Of a DNA stretch of 25,801 bases, positions 22,001 to 25,801 are shown piece by piece. This DNA is from Ophiothrix spiculata (Eukaryota; Echinodermata; Ophiuroidea; Amphilepidida; Ophiotrichidae): assembly GCA_000969725.1 (NCBI GenBank), contig JXSR01S011222.1; one strand, given 5' to 3'. Numbering within the stretch: position 1 is the stretch's first letter; each line of letters starts with the position of its first letter. Both the position numbers and the translations under genes were made by a program. The notes beneath the pieces are model-generated. The model was given only the letters and a program-made list of their open reading frames with translations. It made no database searches and was not told the origin of the DNA.

Positions 22001-23172
22001 CTGCAAGCTCATTTTCACTCTTCAGGTCGCCTCTGGAAAAGGAAAAAAATTGTATTTCAGCAAAATTAATAATAATAATTAACAATATTTTCTCAAGCGC
22101 AAAACACAAAGGATTTGATGCGCAAAACATAAAATAATACTCTACACATACTTTACAAATACTCTACAGAAACCAGGAAACAATTTGCAACAAAGAAGCA
22201 GTTAATGGAACAAATGAGTTTTAAAAGTAGCTTTGAAATGAGAAACTGGAACAGCAGTGCGGATAGTGTGAGGGATACTATTCCAGAGCTTTGGAGCTGC
22301 CACTGCAAAAGCCCGATCACCATAGGAAGATGTTTTGACAAGTGGTCCGGGCTGTAGGGCAAGCTGACTTGATGAGCAAAGAGATCTATTAAAGGACATG
22401 AAATAAACATCTTAACCTGTAATGAAATACAGCACTTTAGCGCTCAGAACTGCCCATTTTTTCTTAATTCCCAAAATTAAAAAGTTAACTATTCAATAAG
22501 TTATCTGCCCACCCATCTTGATGAAAAAATACTTGACTGGGCAGAGTTTAAAAAAACACACCTTGTTTAGGCTTTCGCCAAGGAAACCCAACTTAGTACT
22601 TGGTGCCAAGTAAGCTAAAGGAAGCTTATCTTCAACAGGCCCTGGGGTCCAAGATGTTTTTTTTTAAATCAGTTTTGAATGCAGGAGGAAGATCGGAGTA
22701 CCCTGAGAAAAACCTGTGGAAGCAAGCATGGACTGAAAACCAAATGCACATAAAGAGCTGGGCGCGGGATTCGAACCCGGGACCTCATTGGTGCAAGGCG
22801 AGGGAACTACCGCTGCCTTGACTTCTAGCTCAGAACTTGCCAAACTTAAGAAGTCTGCACACAGATGGAAAGGTGCAGGTTATTAGGGGCACATGTCAAA
22901 CTTAAATTGGGAGTCTACACTCTCAGTCCTACAGATGGCTGAGGAATTGATTAGGAGTACACCTCGTACTTACCTTGGGTGCGAGTCTACGCCCACAGTG
23001 CCAAAGTTGACAACTCTTGTGGTGAAATCCTTATCAAATGTGAACGCAGCCATGGGTGGCTTATCCTCATCAATAACATAGTGACACGGGACGTCTTTGG
23101 AAGCAAGAGAATCCAGCATTCTCAGCAGGTTAGCGTCTGTGTCGTTTTCTGTTTTGATAGCATAGGATGCAT
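1008..23172 (-). CDS. RNF17: RNF17/TDRD4-like Tudor-domain protein gene, internal part (9 exons, both ends outside the window)
   Basis: Nine minus-strand exons join 23172-22974, 22032-21911, 18378-17989, 15711-15580, 14723-14562, 12081-11803, 8212-7963, 5654-5570 and 1079-1008. All introns are GT-AG and phases agree at each junction (2,1,1,1,1,1,2,0), giving about 563 open codons. The encoded order is an N-proximal segment, a Ser/Arg-rich linker, then an extended Tudor domain with its SN-like flank (NPCYFFVQ, GRWYRAKI, YVDFGNTE, CCSLVDIVP). RNF17 is a germline Tudor protein of the piRNA pathway that binds dimethyl-arginine on PIWI proteins. Assignment to RNF17 rather than another TDRD rests on remembered similarity of the last three exons to vertebrate RNF17 (PCSLKDIVPQN, then a W-x-x-EA-K-VEF motif). 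The start codon, the RING finger and later Tudor repeats are not in the window. Exons predicted from sequence alone could miss a small in-frame exon. Confidence 0.82.
1134..1477. mobile_element. MITE with AGGCC-type ends, family 1 copy 1
   Basis: A perfect 16-bp inverted repeat (AATTGTTGTGTTGCCC at 1144-1159, complement at 1446-1461) lies inside AGGCCTAAA-type and T-rich ends. The interior has an A-run and no coding capacity. It shares its end layout (AGGCC, A/T run, GTTTG-like then TTGCCC, then gaccgaccc) with 17561-17905. Non-autonomous DNA element in the intron upstream of exon I. Confidence 0.7.
1480..2085. other. Intron sequence, nothing recognised
   Basis: AT-rich unique-looking intron between MITE copies. 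Short open frames here lack coding features and no splice-compatible exon fits the RNF17 phases. Confidence 0.5.
2086..2180. repeat. Short inverted repeat, possible tiny MITE
   Basis: GCCAAAGGAAGT at 2086-2097 faces its exact complement at 2169-2180, and weaker pairing continues inward. About 95 bp in total. It could be a chance palindrome or a deletion remnant of a foldback element. Confidence 0.4.
2499..2938. repeat. Diverged direct repeat of about 105 bp, two copies
   Basis: 2499-2610 and 2835-2938 share aggattgct, gacaacagacttcta, ggttagtccagtgtaatta and a cagttcag..ataaatat end. Between them lie a G-run (2620-2633) and a gggctgtcaggatca motif that recurs at about 3488-3501. This suggests several diverged units of one dispersed repeat over 2300-3510. 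Confidence 0.6.
2939..3120. mobile_element. MITE with about 50-bp inverted ends (AGGTATTCAAACACGC)
   Basis: The left end AGGTATTCAAACACGC pairs exactly with the right end GCGTGTTTGAATACCT. Pairing continues inward with gaps through AGTTGTTCA, AATCAACAA and TGCATCC. Total length is about 182 bp, with no coding capacity. It was inserted at the edge of the 2835-2938 repeat. A diverged scrap (aatcaacaatggtgcattcc) is seen near 3413. Confidence 0.8.
3986..4160. mobile_element. Weak MITE candidate (GGGGGTATTC / GAATACGCCC ends)
   Basis: The ends form a short imperfect inverted repeat, and a small hairpin (tcggaaaaaatccga) lies at the right end. The left end resembles that of the 2939-3120 element (GGTATTCA). 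Flanking duplication is not clear, so the borders are tentative. Confidence 0.3.
4250..5221. mobile_element. Non-autonomous DNA transposon with about 170-190-bp imperfect inverted ends
   Basis: 4250-4416 and 5046-5221 are inverted copies. Shared blocks in order are ccaggcg, gagtgccac, tctataca, cgttcaac, gctacaaaaa, ttagcca, gataaacta, aataattatcat, cgtaat and gtctgattaat. About 630 bp of interior holds only short open frames with no recognisable transposase, so it is a deletion derivative. Its ends are long for a MITE. The family is unassigned. Confidence 0.75.
5430..5522. repeat. Clustered CTCCTGG motif repeats with hairpin
   Basis: Four copies of a ggctcctggtcc-like word occur within about 90 bp, one of them inverted (ggaccaggagtc). 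The inverted one folds against its neighbours. It sits about 50 bp beyond the donor of exon H. Function unknown. Confidence 0.6.
5570..5654 (-). CDS. RNF17: RNF17-like exon H, SN-like flank of the extended Tudor domain
   Basis: 85 bp, phase 2 to 0, acceptor tattttaacag, donor gtcagt. It encodes LCKLRSKLVRFPEM then AVCCSLVDIVPNNQ. The L-x-x-x-P-x-x-A-x-x-C-x-L-x-x-I-x-P pattern follows the barrel in extended Tudor domains and is close to what I recall of vertebrate RNF17 (CSLKDIVPQN). Its short size is normal for this part of the fold. Confidence 0.85.
5790..5924 (-). mobile_element. LINE 3' tail, reverse transcriptase ORF C-terminus
   Basis: The minus-strand frame reads YNRAFSCYGSILWYSLPEHI followed by IDNFMKLLKHHLSSL, then a stop. 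N-R-A-F-S...LW-x-SLP...F-K-x-L-K-x-H-L is the usual last segment of ORF2 in CR1/L2/Jockey-like non-LTR retrotransposons. The copy is 5'-truncated to about 135 bp and lies just upstream of exon H in the same orientation as the gene. The exact clade cannot be set from so short a piece. Confidence 0.75.
5935..7962. other. Intron between exons G and H, little recognised
   Basis: AT-rich, with only short open frames. A (TTTG)n run lies near 7503-7522. No exon compatible with the phase-2 junction between G and H is seen, and no clear inverted-repeat element. Confidence 0.5.
7963..8212 (-). CDS. RNF17: RNF17-like exon G, rest of the insertion and Tudor strands 3-4
   Basis: 250 bp, phase 1 to 2, acceptor ttcttgaccccag, donor gtaagt. 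The first about 65 residues continue the charged low-complexity tract (DTKDSDVDVEASS, then Lys/Ser/Pro-rich), and the exon ends with PIIEVLYVDFGNTELVSIS. That end is the hallmark Tudor motif V-x-Y-V-D-F/Y-G-N-x-E, with the Asp and Asn that hold dimethyl-arginine and an aromatic Phe for the cage, so the pocket looks intact on this strand. The antisense reading of the low-complexity part also gives a long open frame, which I treat as a shadow. Confidence 0.87.
8505..8887. mobile_element. MITE-like element with CAGAGAT..GCCAC ends
   Basis: Left CAGAGATGCCAC and right GTGGCAGATCTCTG are inverted with a 2-base indel, and inward words (aaaaatcc.ga) also pair. The interior is GC-rich with repeated words such as ggggtt, ccaggggccc and gcccctggtgggggtc, unlike the AT-rich surroundings. 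No coding capacity. The right end touches the tRNA-like sequence at 8885. Confidence 0.55.
8885..8960 (+). repeat. tRNA-derived SINE head or tRNA pseudogene
   Basis: Box A-like TAGCTCATTTGGTAGAGTG is followed by box B-like AGATTCGAATCCTGG at tRNA-like spacing. The T arm folds (CCA..TGG), the anticodon arm is weak and the acceptor ends do not pair. It is therefore an RNA polymerase III-type fossil rather than a working tRNA. Confidence 0.6.
8961..9357. other. Intron sequence, possible SINE tail, otherwise nothing recognised
   Basis: AT-rich sequence that may include the tail of the tRNA-like element at 8885. I see no coding or structural feature. Confidence 0.4.
9358..9580. mobile_element. 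MITE with near-perfect 30-bp inverted ends, family 2 copy 1
   Basis: The left end begins CTATACTTTGATCAACAC and the right is its complement. 29 of 30 bases pair (9358-9387 with 9551-9580). A TA target duplication is possible if the element starts TACTTTG, as in Tc1/mariner derivatives. The interior is GC-richer with many gcgc words. The same family recurs at 21309-21860. Confidence 0.85.
9581..10600. other. Intron stretch with small repeats
   Basis: Holds a 20-bp perfect tandem duplication (gcgcatcatgaaaatgtgac, 10104-10143) and, at 10358-10382, a partial copy of the long hairpin arm found at 10688. No exon or coding signal. Confidence 0.5.
10601..10736. repeat. Perfect 49-bp-arm inverted repeat (foldback/hairpin)
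   Basis: 10601-10649 and 10688-10736 are exact inverted copies around a 38-bp spacer, and the spacer itself partly pairs through GGC-T-run and A-run-GCC. The outer words are aaagataatatt, the inner atccattatgagac. Transcription in either direction would give a long hairpin RNA. Perfect identity means a recent origin. A diverged part-arm lies at 10358-10382. Confidence 0.9.
11014..11758. mobile_element. Possible solo LTR (weak)
   Basis: The segment begins TGTTAAATG and ends CATTTAACA, a 9-bp inverted terminus of the TG...CA kind, and is about 745 bp, within LTR size. It holds an ATTAAA-like signal near its 3' third and no coding frame. I see no clean flanking target duplication and no second copy, so it may instead be an unrelated intron segment. 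If real it is an old, solitary fossil. Confidence 0.25.
11803..12081 (-). CDS. RNF17: RNF17-like exon F, Tudor barrel strands plus charged insertion
   Basis: 279 bp, phase 1-1, acceptor aatattaacag, donor gtgagt. The first 22 or so codons give VMCCAKYLDGRWYRAKIKRI, the Tudor strands 1-2 with the conserved G-x-W-Y-R-A core. The following 71 residues are a Lys/Glu/Asp/Ser-rich tract (such as KEDKKKSTKKTKSSPSSDAE) where the family normally has a short turn. The first 37 bp of the exon and about 140 bp of the intron before it recur at 12606-12781 as a duplicated fragment. Confidence 0.85.
12225..12316 (-). pseudogene. Truncated copy of exon D
   Basis: It carries the acceptor cattttatag and about 30 codons almost identical to exon D (VEQEEQVHSRRAPESARSRN, AAMASHNRA), then stops matching before the exon D donor and runs into the repeated intron. 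Without a donor it cannot act as the normal exon, though its acceptor could be used aberrantly. Confidence 0.85.
12606..12642 (-). pseudogene. Truncated copy of the start of exon F
   Basis: It keeps the acceptor ttaacag and about 12 codons (VMCCAKYLDGR), then is cut at the junction with the copied MITE fragment. No donor. A dead fragment of the Tudor exon lying in the intron before the intact one. Confidence 0.85.
12783..13390. other. Intron between exons E and F, nothing recognised
   Basis: AT-rich sequence with no clear repeat borders and no coding signal. Confidence 0.45.
13392..13480 (+). repeat. tRNA-like sequence with CAT loop, tRNA pseudogene or SINE head
   Basis: GATAGCTCAGCGGTAGAGCGC (box A) and GGTTCGAGTCC (box B) are good, and the outer ends GCCTT and AAGGC pair for 5 bp. 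The loop TTCATAA would give a CAT anticodon, but the anticodon stem does not pair and box A to B spacing is stretched by about 10-15 bases. It is therefore not a credible working tRNA. Confidence 0.6.
13936..14253. other. Assembly gap (318 Ns)
   Basis: Continuous Ns. Nothing can be said of its content. It lies in the intron between exons E and F, so a small exon could be hidden here, although the flanking phases already agree. Confidence 1.
14562..14723 (-). CDS. RNF17: RNF17-like exon E, start of extended Tudor domain
   Basis: 162 bp, phase 1-1, acceptor aacatttcag, donor gtaagt. It encodes ALVRLVHIRNPCYFFVQREA followed by a helix with DLGSMMTRVNQECNRLRESE and ends KIAP. The VxHIxNPCxFxVQ pattern is the usual first strand entry of an extended Tudor domain (V-S-x-I-x-x-P-x-x-F-Y-V-Q in TDRD proteins), and NPC-F is typical of RNF17. 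The helix after it matches the standard linker before the barrel core. The N gap ends about 300 bp downstream. Confidence 0.85.
15133..15320. mobile_element. Foldback MITE with GACCTTCCCATCATG ends
   Basis: 15133-15190 pairs with 15263-15320: GACCTTCCCATCATG is exact, then ATGGG, T-run, ACAGGTT and AATGAGA also pair. About 188 bp, non-coding, in the intron between D and E. A diverged half copy (gcatgatgg..atatcttctttgag-like words) is at about 19580-19635. Confidence 0.75.
15401..15487 (-). pseudogene. Old diverged copy of exon D
   Basis: 15363-15487 aligns to 15530-15690 with many changes. In the exon D frame it reads SQARNAAMASYNRPF against RSRNAAMASHNRA plus RPF. The donor region and a 24-base block are missing and no acceptor is seen, so it is a dead tandem copy directly downstream of exon D, older than the copy at 12225. 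A C-run (15495-15518) separates the two units. Confidence 0.65.
15580..15711 (-). CDS. RNF17: RNF17-like exon D, basic linker (source of two exon-copy fossils)
   Basis: 132 bp, phase 1-1, acceptor cattttatag, donor gtttgt. It encodes about 44 residues of charged Arg/Glu-rich linker, including KVEQEEQVHSRRAPESARSR, then NAAMASHNRAYDRARSPQ and RPFKPG. The acceptor has a short pyrimidine tract and the donor is the weakest of the set, so the exon may be alternatively used; skipping would keep the frame. Two partial copies lie at 12225-12316 and about 15401-15487. Only this copy keeps both splice sites and a fully open frame, so I take it as the working exon. Confidence 0.68.
15878..16178. mobile_element. 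MITE with GGGCCAATTTCA ends, carrying a second nested MITE
   Basis: GGGCCAATTTCA at 15878 faces TGAAATTGGCCC ending 16178. The interior has inverted words built on TTAGCGAT / ATCGCTAA. Nested MITE 15902-16033 interrupts it. Its left part was carried into the copy at 12225-12607. Confidence 0.75.
15902..16033. mobile_element. Nested foldback MITE (GGCAAAAAC ends)
   Basis: The ends ggcaaaaac and gtttttgc pair, and inward words taatttatt, gacagtttaaac and gtac pair with attattt, tgtc and gtttaaa on the other arm. It is absent from the paralogous copy at 12225-12607, so its borders are set by comparison and it arrived after that copy was made. Confidence 0.75.
16334..16520. mobile_element. MITE with CAGGCCTTG ends and TATAAC target duplication
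   Basis: 16334-16350 and 16504-16520 pair over 17 bp with about one mismatch (CAGGCCTTG-T/A-ATTTTGA). The 6-bp sequence TATAAC flanks both sides (16328-16333, 16521-16526). About 187 bp, non-coding. Confidence 0.8.
16840..17014. mobile_element. MITE with GCAGGGGTGTGA ends
   Basis: GCAGGGGTGTGA at 16840-16851 faces TCACACCCCTGC at 17003-17014, and the next inward words CTCTTTT and AAAAGAG also pair. About 175 bp, AT-rich interior with many gaaaa words, no coding. No clear target duplication. Confidence 0.8.
17015..17560. other. Intron between exons C and D, nothing recognised
   Basis: AT-rich with a C-rich patch near 17412-17440. No inverted-repeat element or exon seen. Confidence 0.45.
17561..17905. 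mobile_element. MITE with AGGCC ends, family 1 copy 2
   Basis: AGGCC plus an A-run and GTTTGTTTGCC at the left face GGCAAACAAAC, a T-rich run and GGCCT at the right. Further in, gggtcggtcggtcg faces cgcgaccc and cgaccgaccc-type words. About 345 bp, non-coding. Same layout as 1134-1477. Confidence 0.75.
17989..18378 (-). CDS. RNF17: RNF17-like exon C, Ser/Arg/Gly-rich linker
   Basis: 390 bp, acceptor acatgcacag, donor gtatgt, symmetric phase 1-1. It encodes about 130 residues. After LSLDNEPKILSKIDQDYA comes a low-complexity block rich in Ser, Gly, Thr and Arg (STRSTHRGRRSSGG, SSQGSTRSMSSG), then a basic Pro/Gly part (KGGRRPNYG) and a more ordinary tail with VFMPSDKSWLREEE. The block looks disordered and has scattered RG dipeptides. 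This is the longest exon in the window. A MITE (17561-17905) lies 84 bp past its donor. Confidence 0.78.
18709..20619. repeat. 24-bp inverted word pair bracketing 1.9 kb, plus an inner pair
   Basis: ATTTCCCTTGATCATGGTGC at 18709 recurs inverted at 20596-20619 with about 2 mismatches in 24, and again in direct orientation at 20840-20863 with more changes. Inside, ttaaggagatctgttctaatt (18759) faces an inverted near-copy at 19078-19103. These may be ends of decayed foldback elements; the true borders are unclear. The rest of 18850-19730 is AT-rich intron with nothing recognised. Confidence 0.45.
19738..20251. mobile_element. TIR element with 8-bp target duplication and internal tandem repeats
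   Basis: The left end CCCGGGGGGGGTAACTGA and right end CAGTTACCCCCGGG pair, with a second paired block CTGGGTAACCACC. An exact 8-bp AGTGTGCA flanks both sides (19730-19737, 20252-20259), as for hAT-type insertion. The interior has no transposase frame and carries four or more imperfect units built on gtctcagatagggtatc (about 19850-20190). About 514 bp. Confidence 0.85.
20260..21308. other. Intron stretch, little recognised
   Basis: AT-rich, with a 16-base A-run near 20771 and the third copy of the ccccttgatca word at 20840. No exon fits the C-B junction. Confidence 0.4.
21309..21860. mobile_element. MITE family 2 copy 2, interrupted by a nested foldback
   Basis: The ends TATAGTTTGATCA and TGATCAAAGTATA match the 9358-9580 family. 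The right part (21718-21860) aligns with 9430-9580: acacagcacaactgca, gagacacagc-like, tgggatta and ctgcctatttagt. The left part is split by the foldback at 21343-21692. The right end lies 51 bp past the donor of exon B. Confidence 0.8.
21343..21692. mobile_element. Large foldback element with about 160-bp arms
   Basis: CTTAGGCCTTGTATCCATTG at the left pairs with its near-complement ending 21692. Pairing continues through gtacccatattcc, tctcgttta, ttgtgcgg, ttcgttctgcttagtgat and gtacggcagat almost to the centre near 21520, at roughly 85-90 percent by eye. Non-coding. Nested in the older MITE. Confidence 0.85.
21911..22032 (-). CDS. RNF17: RNF17-like exon B, acidic linker
   Basis: 122 bp, acceptor ccttttccag, donor gtaagt. 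The split Arg codon (AG from exon A plus A) keeps the frame. It encodes about 40 residues, acidic and probably disordered, including SENELADDYEPPEIKDDIL and FKMDQEGALKIR. It ends in phase 1. No catalytic motif is visible. It belongs to the gene because its phase fits both neighbours and its splice sites are strong. Confidence 0.77.
22202..22411 (-). mobile_element. LINE 3' tail, reverse transcriptase ORF C-terminus
   Basis: The minus-strand frame reads FNRSLCSSSQLALQPGP, then YGDRAFAVAAPKLWNSIPHT, then FKATFKTHLFH and a stop. G-D-R-A-F-A-V-A-A-P-x-L-W-N-S-x-P is the diagnostic end of ORF2 in CR1/Rex/Jockey-like LINEs. It is 5'-truncated to about 210 bp, lies in the intron between A and B, same strand as the gene, and keeps an open frame so it is not very old. 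Confidence 0.85.
22570..22829 (-). mobile_element. tRNA-derived SINE
   Basis: On the minus strand a tRNA-like head (gcggtag..., cgccttgcaccaatgaggt, box B GGGTTCGAATCCCGC) is followed by a body with gtgcatttggttttcagtcc, ccacaggtttttctc and gggtactccg, words widely seen in animal tRNA-SINE bodies. Box A is worn. About 230-260 bp, left border uncertain. Confidence 0.75.
22974..23172 (-). CDS. RNF17: RNF17-like exon A, N-proximal segment
   Basis: First visible coding exon, 199 bp. The acceptor reads tttttccag and the donor is a perfect gtaagta. It opens with two bases of a split codon, so the previous exon must end in phase 1, and it ends in phase 2. It encodes residues including DASYAIKTENDTDANLLRML, then KDVPCHYVIDEDKPPMAAF and TTRVVNFGTVGV. 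The mix of a helical leader followed by short beta-like hydrophobic runs suggests the folded region before the Tudor repeats in RNF17-type proteins, but I do not recognise a named domain. A MITE ends only 31 bp upstream of its acceptor. Confidence 0.78.
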
Positions 23173-23202
23173 CTGGAAAAATACAAAAAATTGAAAACCA
23201 CA

Positions 23203-23557
23203 TTAAAGGTGTAGTTCTTATTTTAACATGTGTATAATCTACTTTTAACTGATTGACCTTGACCTCTATAATGCTTTTGGGGTGGTTTCACCCTCAGTTT
23301 TCTTCTTGTTTACTCTTTCAGAGGCAAAACAAAGTATGCAACCCTTGGGATGAGGCTGTTATGAAAATACATAAGAAATGGAAAATAGGTATACCAATTA
23401 ACTTTACACTTTTTGCTATATCTCAAAAACTATTTGGAATTTGGAAGAGAAATTTTGGATTTACAATCAGAAAAATGTGAGTTTCCATTTGACAACAAAA
23501 CTGCAATACTACGGTTGAACCATGGGAATGGGAATGTGATCGGAACCTACACCTTAA
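23203..23557. mobile_element. MITE flanked by TTAA, ending 31 bp from the exon A acceptor
   Basis: TTAAAGGTGTAGTTC at the left faces GGAACCTACACCTTAA at the right. TTAA at both borders suggests a piggyBac-type non-autonomous element. About 355 bp, non-coding. It occupies the place just upstream of the exon A pyrimidine tract. Confidence 0.7.
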
Positions 23558-24250
23558 AGTCTTTCAAATCAATATATCTGCATGTGTTGCATGCCATGCA
23601 TCAACCCTAAAAGAACCGGAGGGGGCAGAATCCGCCTCCCCCCCCCTCCCCGACATTTTTTGTTATATCTCCGCCGGTTGTTATTTATTTGCCCTGAATC
23701 TTCTTGCCTTTTTTCTTTTAAGCCTTGCGCTCAATTTAAGAGCATTTTTATAAGAATCAGACCTTTGGTTATGGACGCGGCGTTGTGTAATAGCGTGCTT
23801 GGTACAACAAACAACTGATTTTCCATTGAAATTACACACAAATTGTGTTTTCTGTCTTTTTTGTCTTTCAGGAAACATTTCCTCTATGTTTTATCTTGTA
23901 AATTTGTTTTATTAGAAGTAGAAACATGTGTAAGTATATTTTGACACACATCATTGGTATGAAATGCAACCTTTGATCATGATTTGGGGATTTTTGTTTG
24001 TATATATGTTTTGAAATTTTTTTGGTGCCAATGGACTCGGGAGGGCCATAGCTATCCACTAGTACCACACCCTTGATGTTTCATTGATCATTTTCCGAGA
24101 TTTTTAAGGGGGAATCCACCCCACATCCCAAGCTCCCCCTCCCCCCGGTGTCTGTGAGATGGGTCAAAATAACCCGGCTTTTTTAAGGTTAAGCTAGGCA
24201 TGTTCCAGATTGACACTGTGGGCTGTTTTGAAAAATATGACATTCATGAA
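23558..24250. other. Intron stretch with GC-rich hairpin word, otherwise nothing recognised
   Basis: 23611-23655 has a G-run and C-run pair (ggagggggcag and ctccccccccc) that could fold. The rest is AT-rich. No exon ending in phase 1 that would precede exon A was identified. Confidence 0.4.
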
Positions 24251-24255
24251 ACATG

Positions 24256-24990
24256 GGGCCGTATGCATAATAAAAATAGGTAAATACTTCAAGTAAAAAG
24301 TAAAATTAAAAGTAAGAGTATCTACTTGATTTTATATGCATAATCTTGTACTTTTACTGCAAAGTAAATACTACACTTTGGTAGTGTTTACTTACTATGT
24401 TGATCCACTTAGTAAGTAAACACTTTGGTAGTGTTTACTTACTAAGTGGATCAACATCAGTCAATTTATAAAACAATCATCCACTCAAATATCCTTCAGA
24501 TTTGCATTACAGCTGTATCGGGTATTGATTTCTTTCGTCTGCCGCGCCAACACCACCATCACAAGTTTTGAACTATTGACCTGACTCTCGCGACCTGTCC
24601 TGTTATGTGAGTTACACATCAGACTTCGCATGGACTTGCCAGTTTACATATACGGATTATGCTTTGTGAAGACCAAATTGTTTATCGACCAACATATCAA
24701 ATTGACTTAGTAGTTCACTTTTCATCCAGAAACTCGTGCTAATTGTAATAGGCACAAAGGAGAAATGAGGTGAAATCAATAAAGAAGAACTTTTATATTG
24801 GGTCGTATGCATGAAAAACTAGTTTGTGCTGCGAGTGAAAGTACTGAGTAAAAGTAATAACTTACTAAGTAACAGTAGAAGTGAAAGGAATTACTTGATT
24901 TAGTATGCGTAACGATTTACTTTTACTACGTAGGAATTACTCGCTTCTCGTAGGAATTACTTACCATTTACTTTACATGCTTGACTTGTT
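24256..24990. repeat. Two related AGTAAA-rich foldback units (GGGNCGTATGCAT)
   Basis: Unit 1 starts ggggccgtatgcat at 24255 and unit 2 gggtcgtatgcat at 24800, same orientation. Both continue with aagtaaaagt-type words, then acttgattt and tatgc-taa, then tacttttact. Unit 1 holds a perfect hairpin: 24397-24424 and 24430-24457 are exact 28-bp inverted copies with a 5-base loop. Confidence 0.65.
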
Positions 24991-24999
24991 TTCAGCATG

Positions 25000-25801
25000 T
25001 TGAAATTCAAAAATTAACATAATCTTTTGCAGCTTATTTCTTGTGTTGTCTTTTTGTAATAATTCACAACTGTGACTAGACATGCAATCTTTTTTATCCT
25101 TGATACTATAAAATGAACTACACTCTAAGAAAAAAATGTGTGATTGGAATTTCCATCATCATCTGTACGGACAAATGGGAATAGAACCTTCCAAAATGTA
25201 TTTATTTATAAAGTGAGAATCTCAAAAGATTATCAGAGGATCTTGTTTAGGTGCTTAACAATTGTTATATAAATATTTAGGTTTCTTATATGAGTTGTTT
25301 ATTATTGCGGATAAGTACAGAAACCTTTTCCGAGAGTGTAGGCCTACTGCTAGTTCCTGTATGTCCTGCGGGAAGCACTTTTCACCACATCCTTAACGAT
25401 TTCATTACCCCGGGGGTGCCACTTGAGCCATACCATGATCGTTGTCATCGCCTACCAAAAATTTCGCGGTAAAAGGGTGTCTTTTATTTCTTTTTTTCAG
25501 CATAGGCCGCGCACGTCCCGCACGGGACATGAAAAGGGTCTCAATTTCACTATTTTTTTTTAAAGAAGGGTGTCCTTCTTATAACTATGTTGGTGATTTG
25601 GGTTGCGATTTTGAGAAGTCGTCTTGGAAATCCAGCATGACTGATTTTGATCAGCCTGCGTCTCATTTTGAAATAAAACATGATACATGAACTGTAAATC
25701 ATAATGAAATGTGTGGTGCTCTGGCATAATGAGCGGAAAGTCGCGATTTTCAAAATTGAGTTTATGTTGTATTTTAATTCTCTATTATCTCAGCTTTCCA
25801 A
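25000..25801. other. Terminal stretch, nothing firmly recognised
   Basis: Short plus-strand frames around 25290-25690 show no conserved motif. GC-rich words (accccgggggtgccac, cgcacgtcccgcacggg) look like parts of dispersed repeats. The upstream exons of the gene are expected beyond this end. Confidence 0.4.

Noticed and set aside
22600-22821. 73-codon plus-strand frame
   Set aside because: Lies inside a tRNA-derived SINE read on the opposite strand.
25290-25690. Two plus-strand frames as exons of a neighbouring gene
   Set aside because: No recognisable motif, repeat-like GC-rich words and no convincing splice context.

Overview
The window looks like an AT-rich chromosomal stretch from a marine invertebrate animal, most likely a deuterostome such as an echinoderm or hemichordate. 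That placement is inferred from the type of gene, its multi-kb introns, abundant TAGGCCTA-type words and a dense population of short inverted-repeat transposons and tRNA-derived SINEs. There are no bacterial features. A run of 318 Ns (13936-14253) is an assembly gap.

The only host gene I can support runs across the whole window on the minus strand. Nine exons (A to I, right to left) have canonical AG/GT borders, and the codon phase agrees at all eight junctions. Together they give about 563 codons. The product is a Tudor-domain protein that I assign to RNF17 (TDRD4), a germ-cell piRNA-pathway/germ-granule protein. The last exons match from memory the vertebrate RNF17 order of an extended Tudor domain: NPCYFFVQ entry motif, YLDGRWYRAKI, YVDFGNTE, CCSLVDIVPNN, then W-x-x-EV...F..IVG. 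The N-terminus (RING/B-box in RNF17) must lie right of the window and the remaining Tudor repeats left of it. Exons A-B are an uncharacterised N-proximal part, C-D a Ser/Arg-rich linker, and E-I the first visible Tudor domain. Its barrel is interrupted by about 136 residues of Lys/Glu/Asp/Ser-rich sequence.

The introns are full of fossils: at least a dozen foldback or MITE-type elements, two 5'-truncated LINE tails, three tRNA-derived SINE-like sequences and one weak solo-LTR candidate. Several elements are nested, and several sit within 30-90 bp of splice sites. The most interesting stretch is 12045-12781 with 15363-16178. A fragment of exon D with its upstream intron was copied about 3.4 kb away, next to a repeated start of exon F, leaving truncated pseudo-exons inside the gene. 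A third, older copy of exon D lies beside the original.

No other protein-coding gene, functional tRNA, CRISPR array or operon-like structure is supported.
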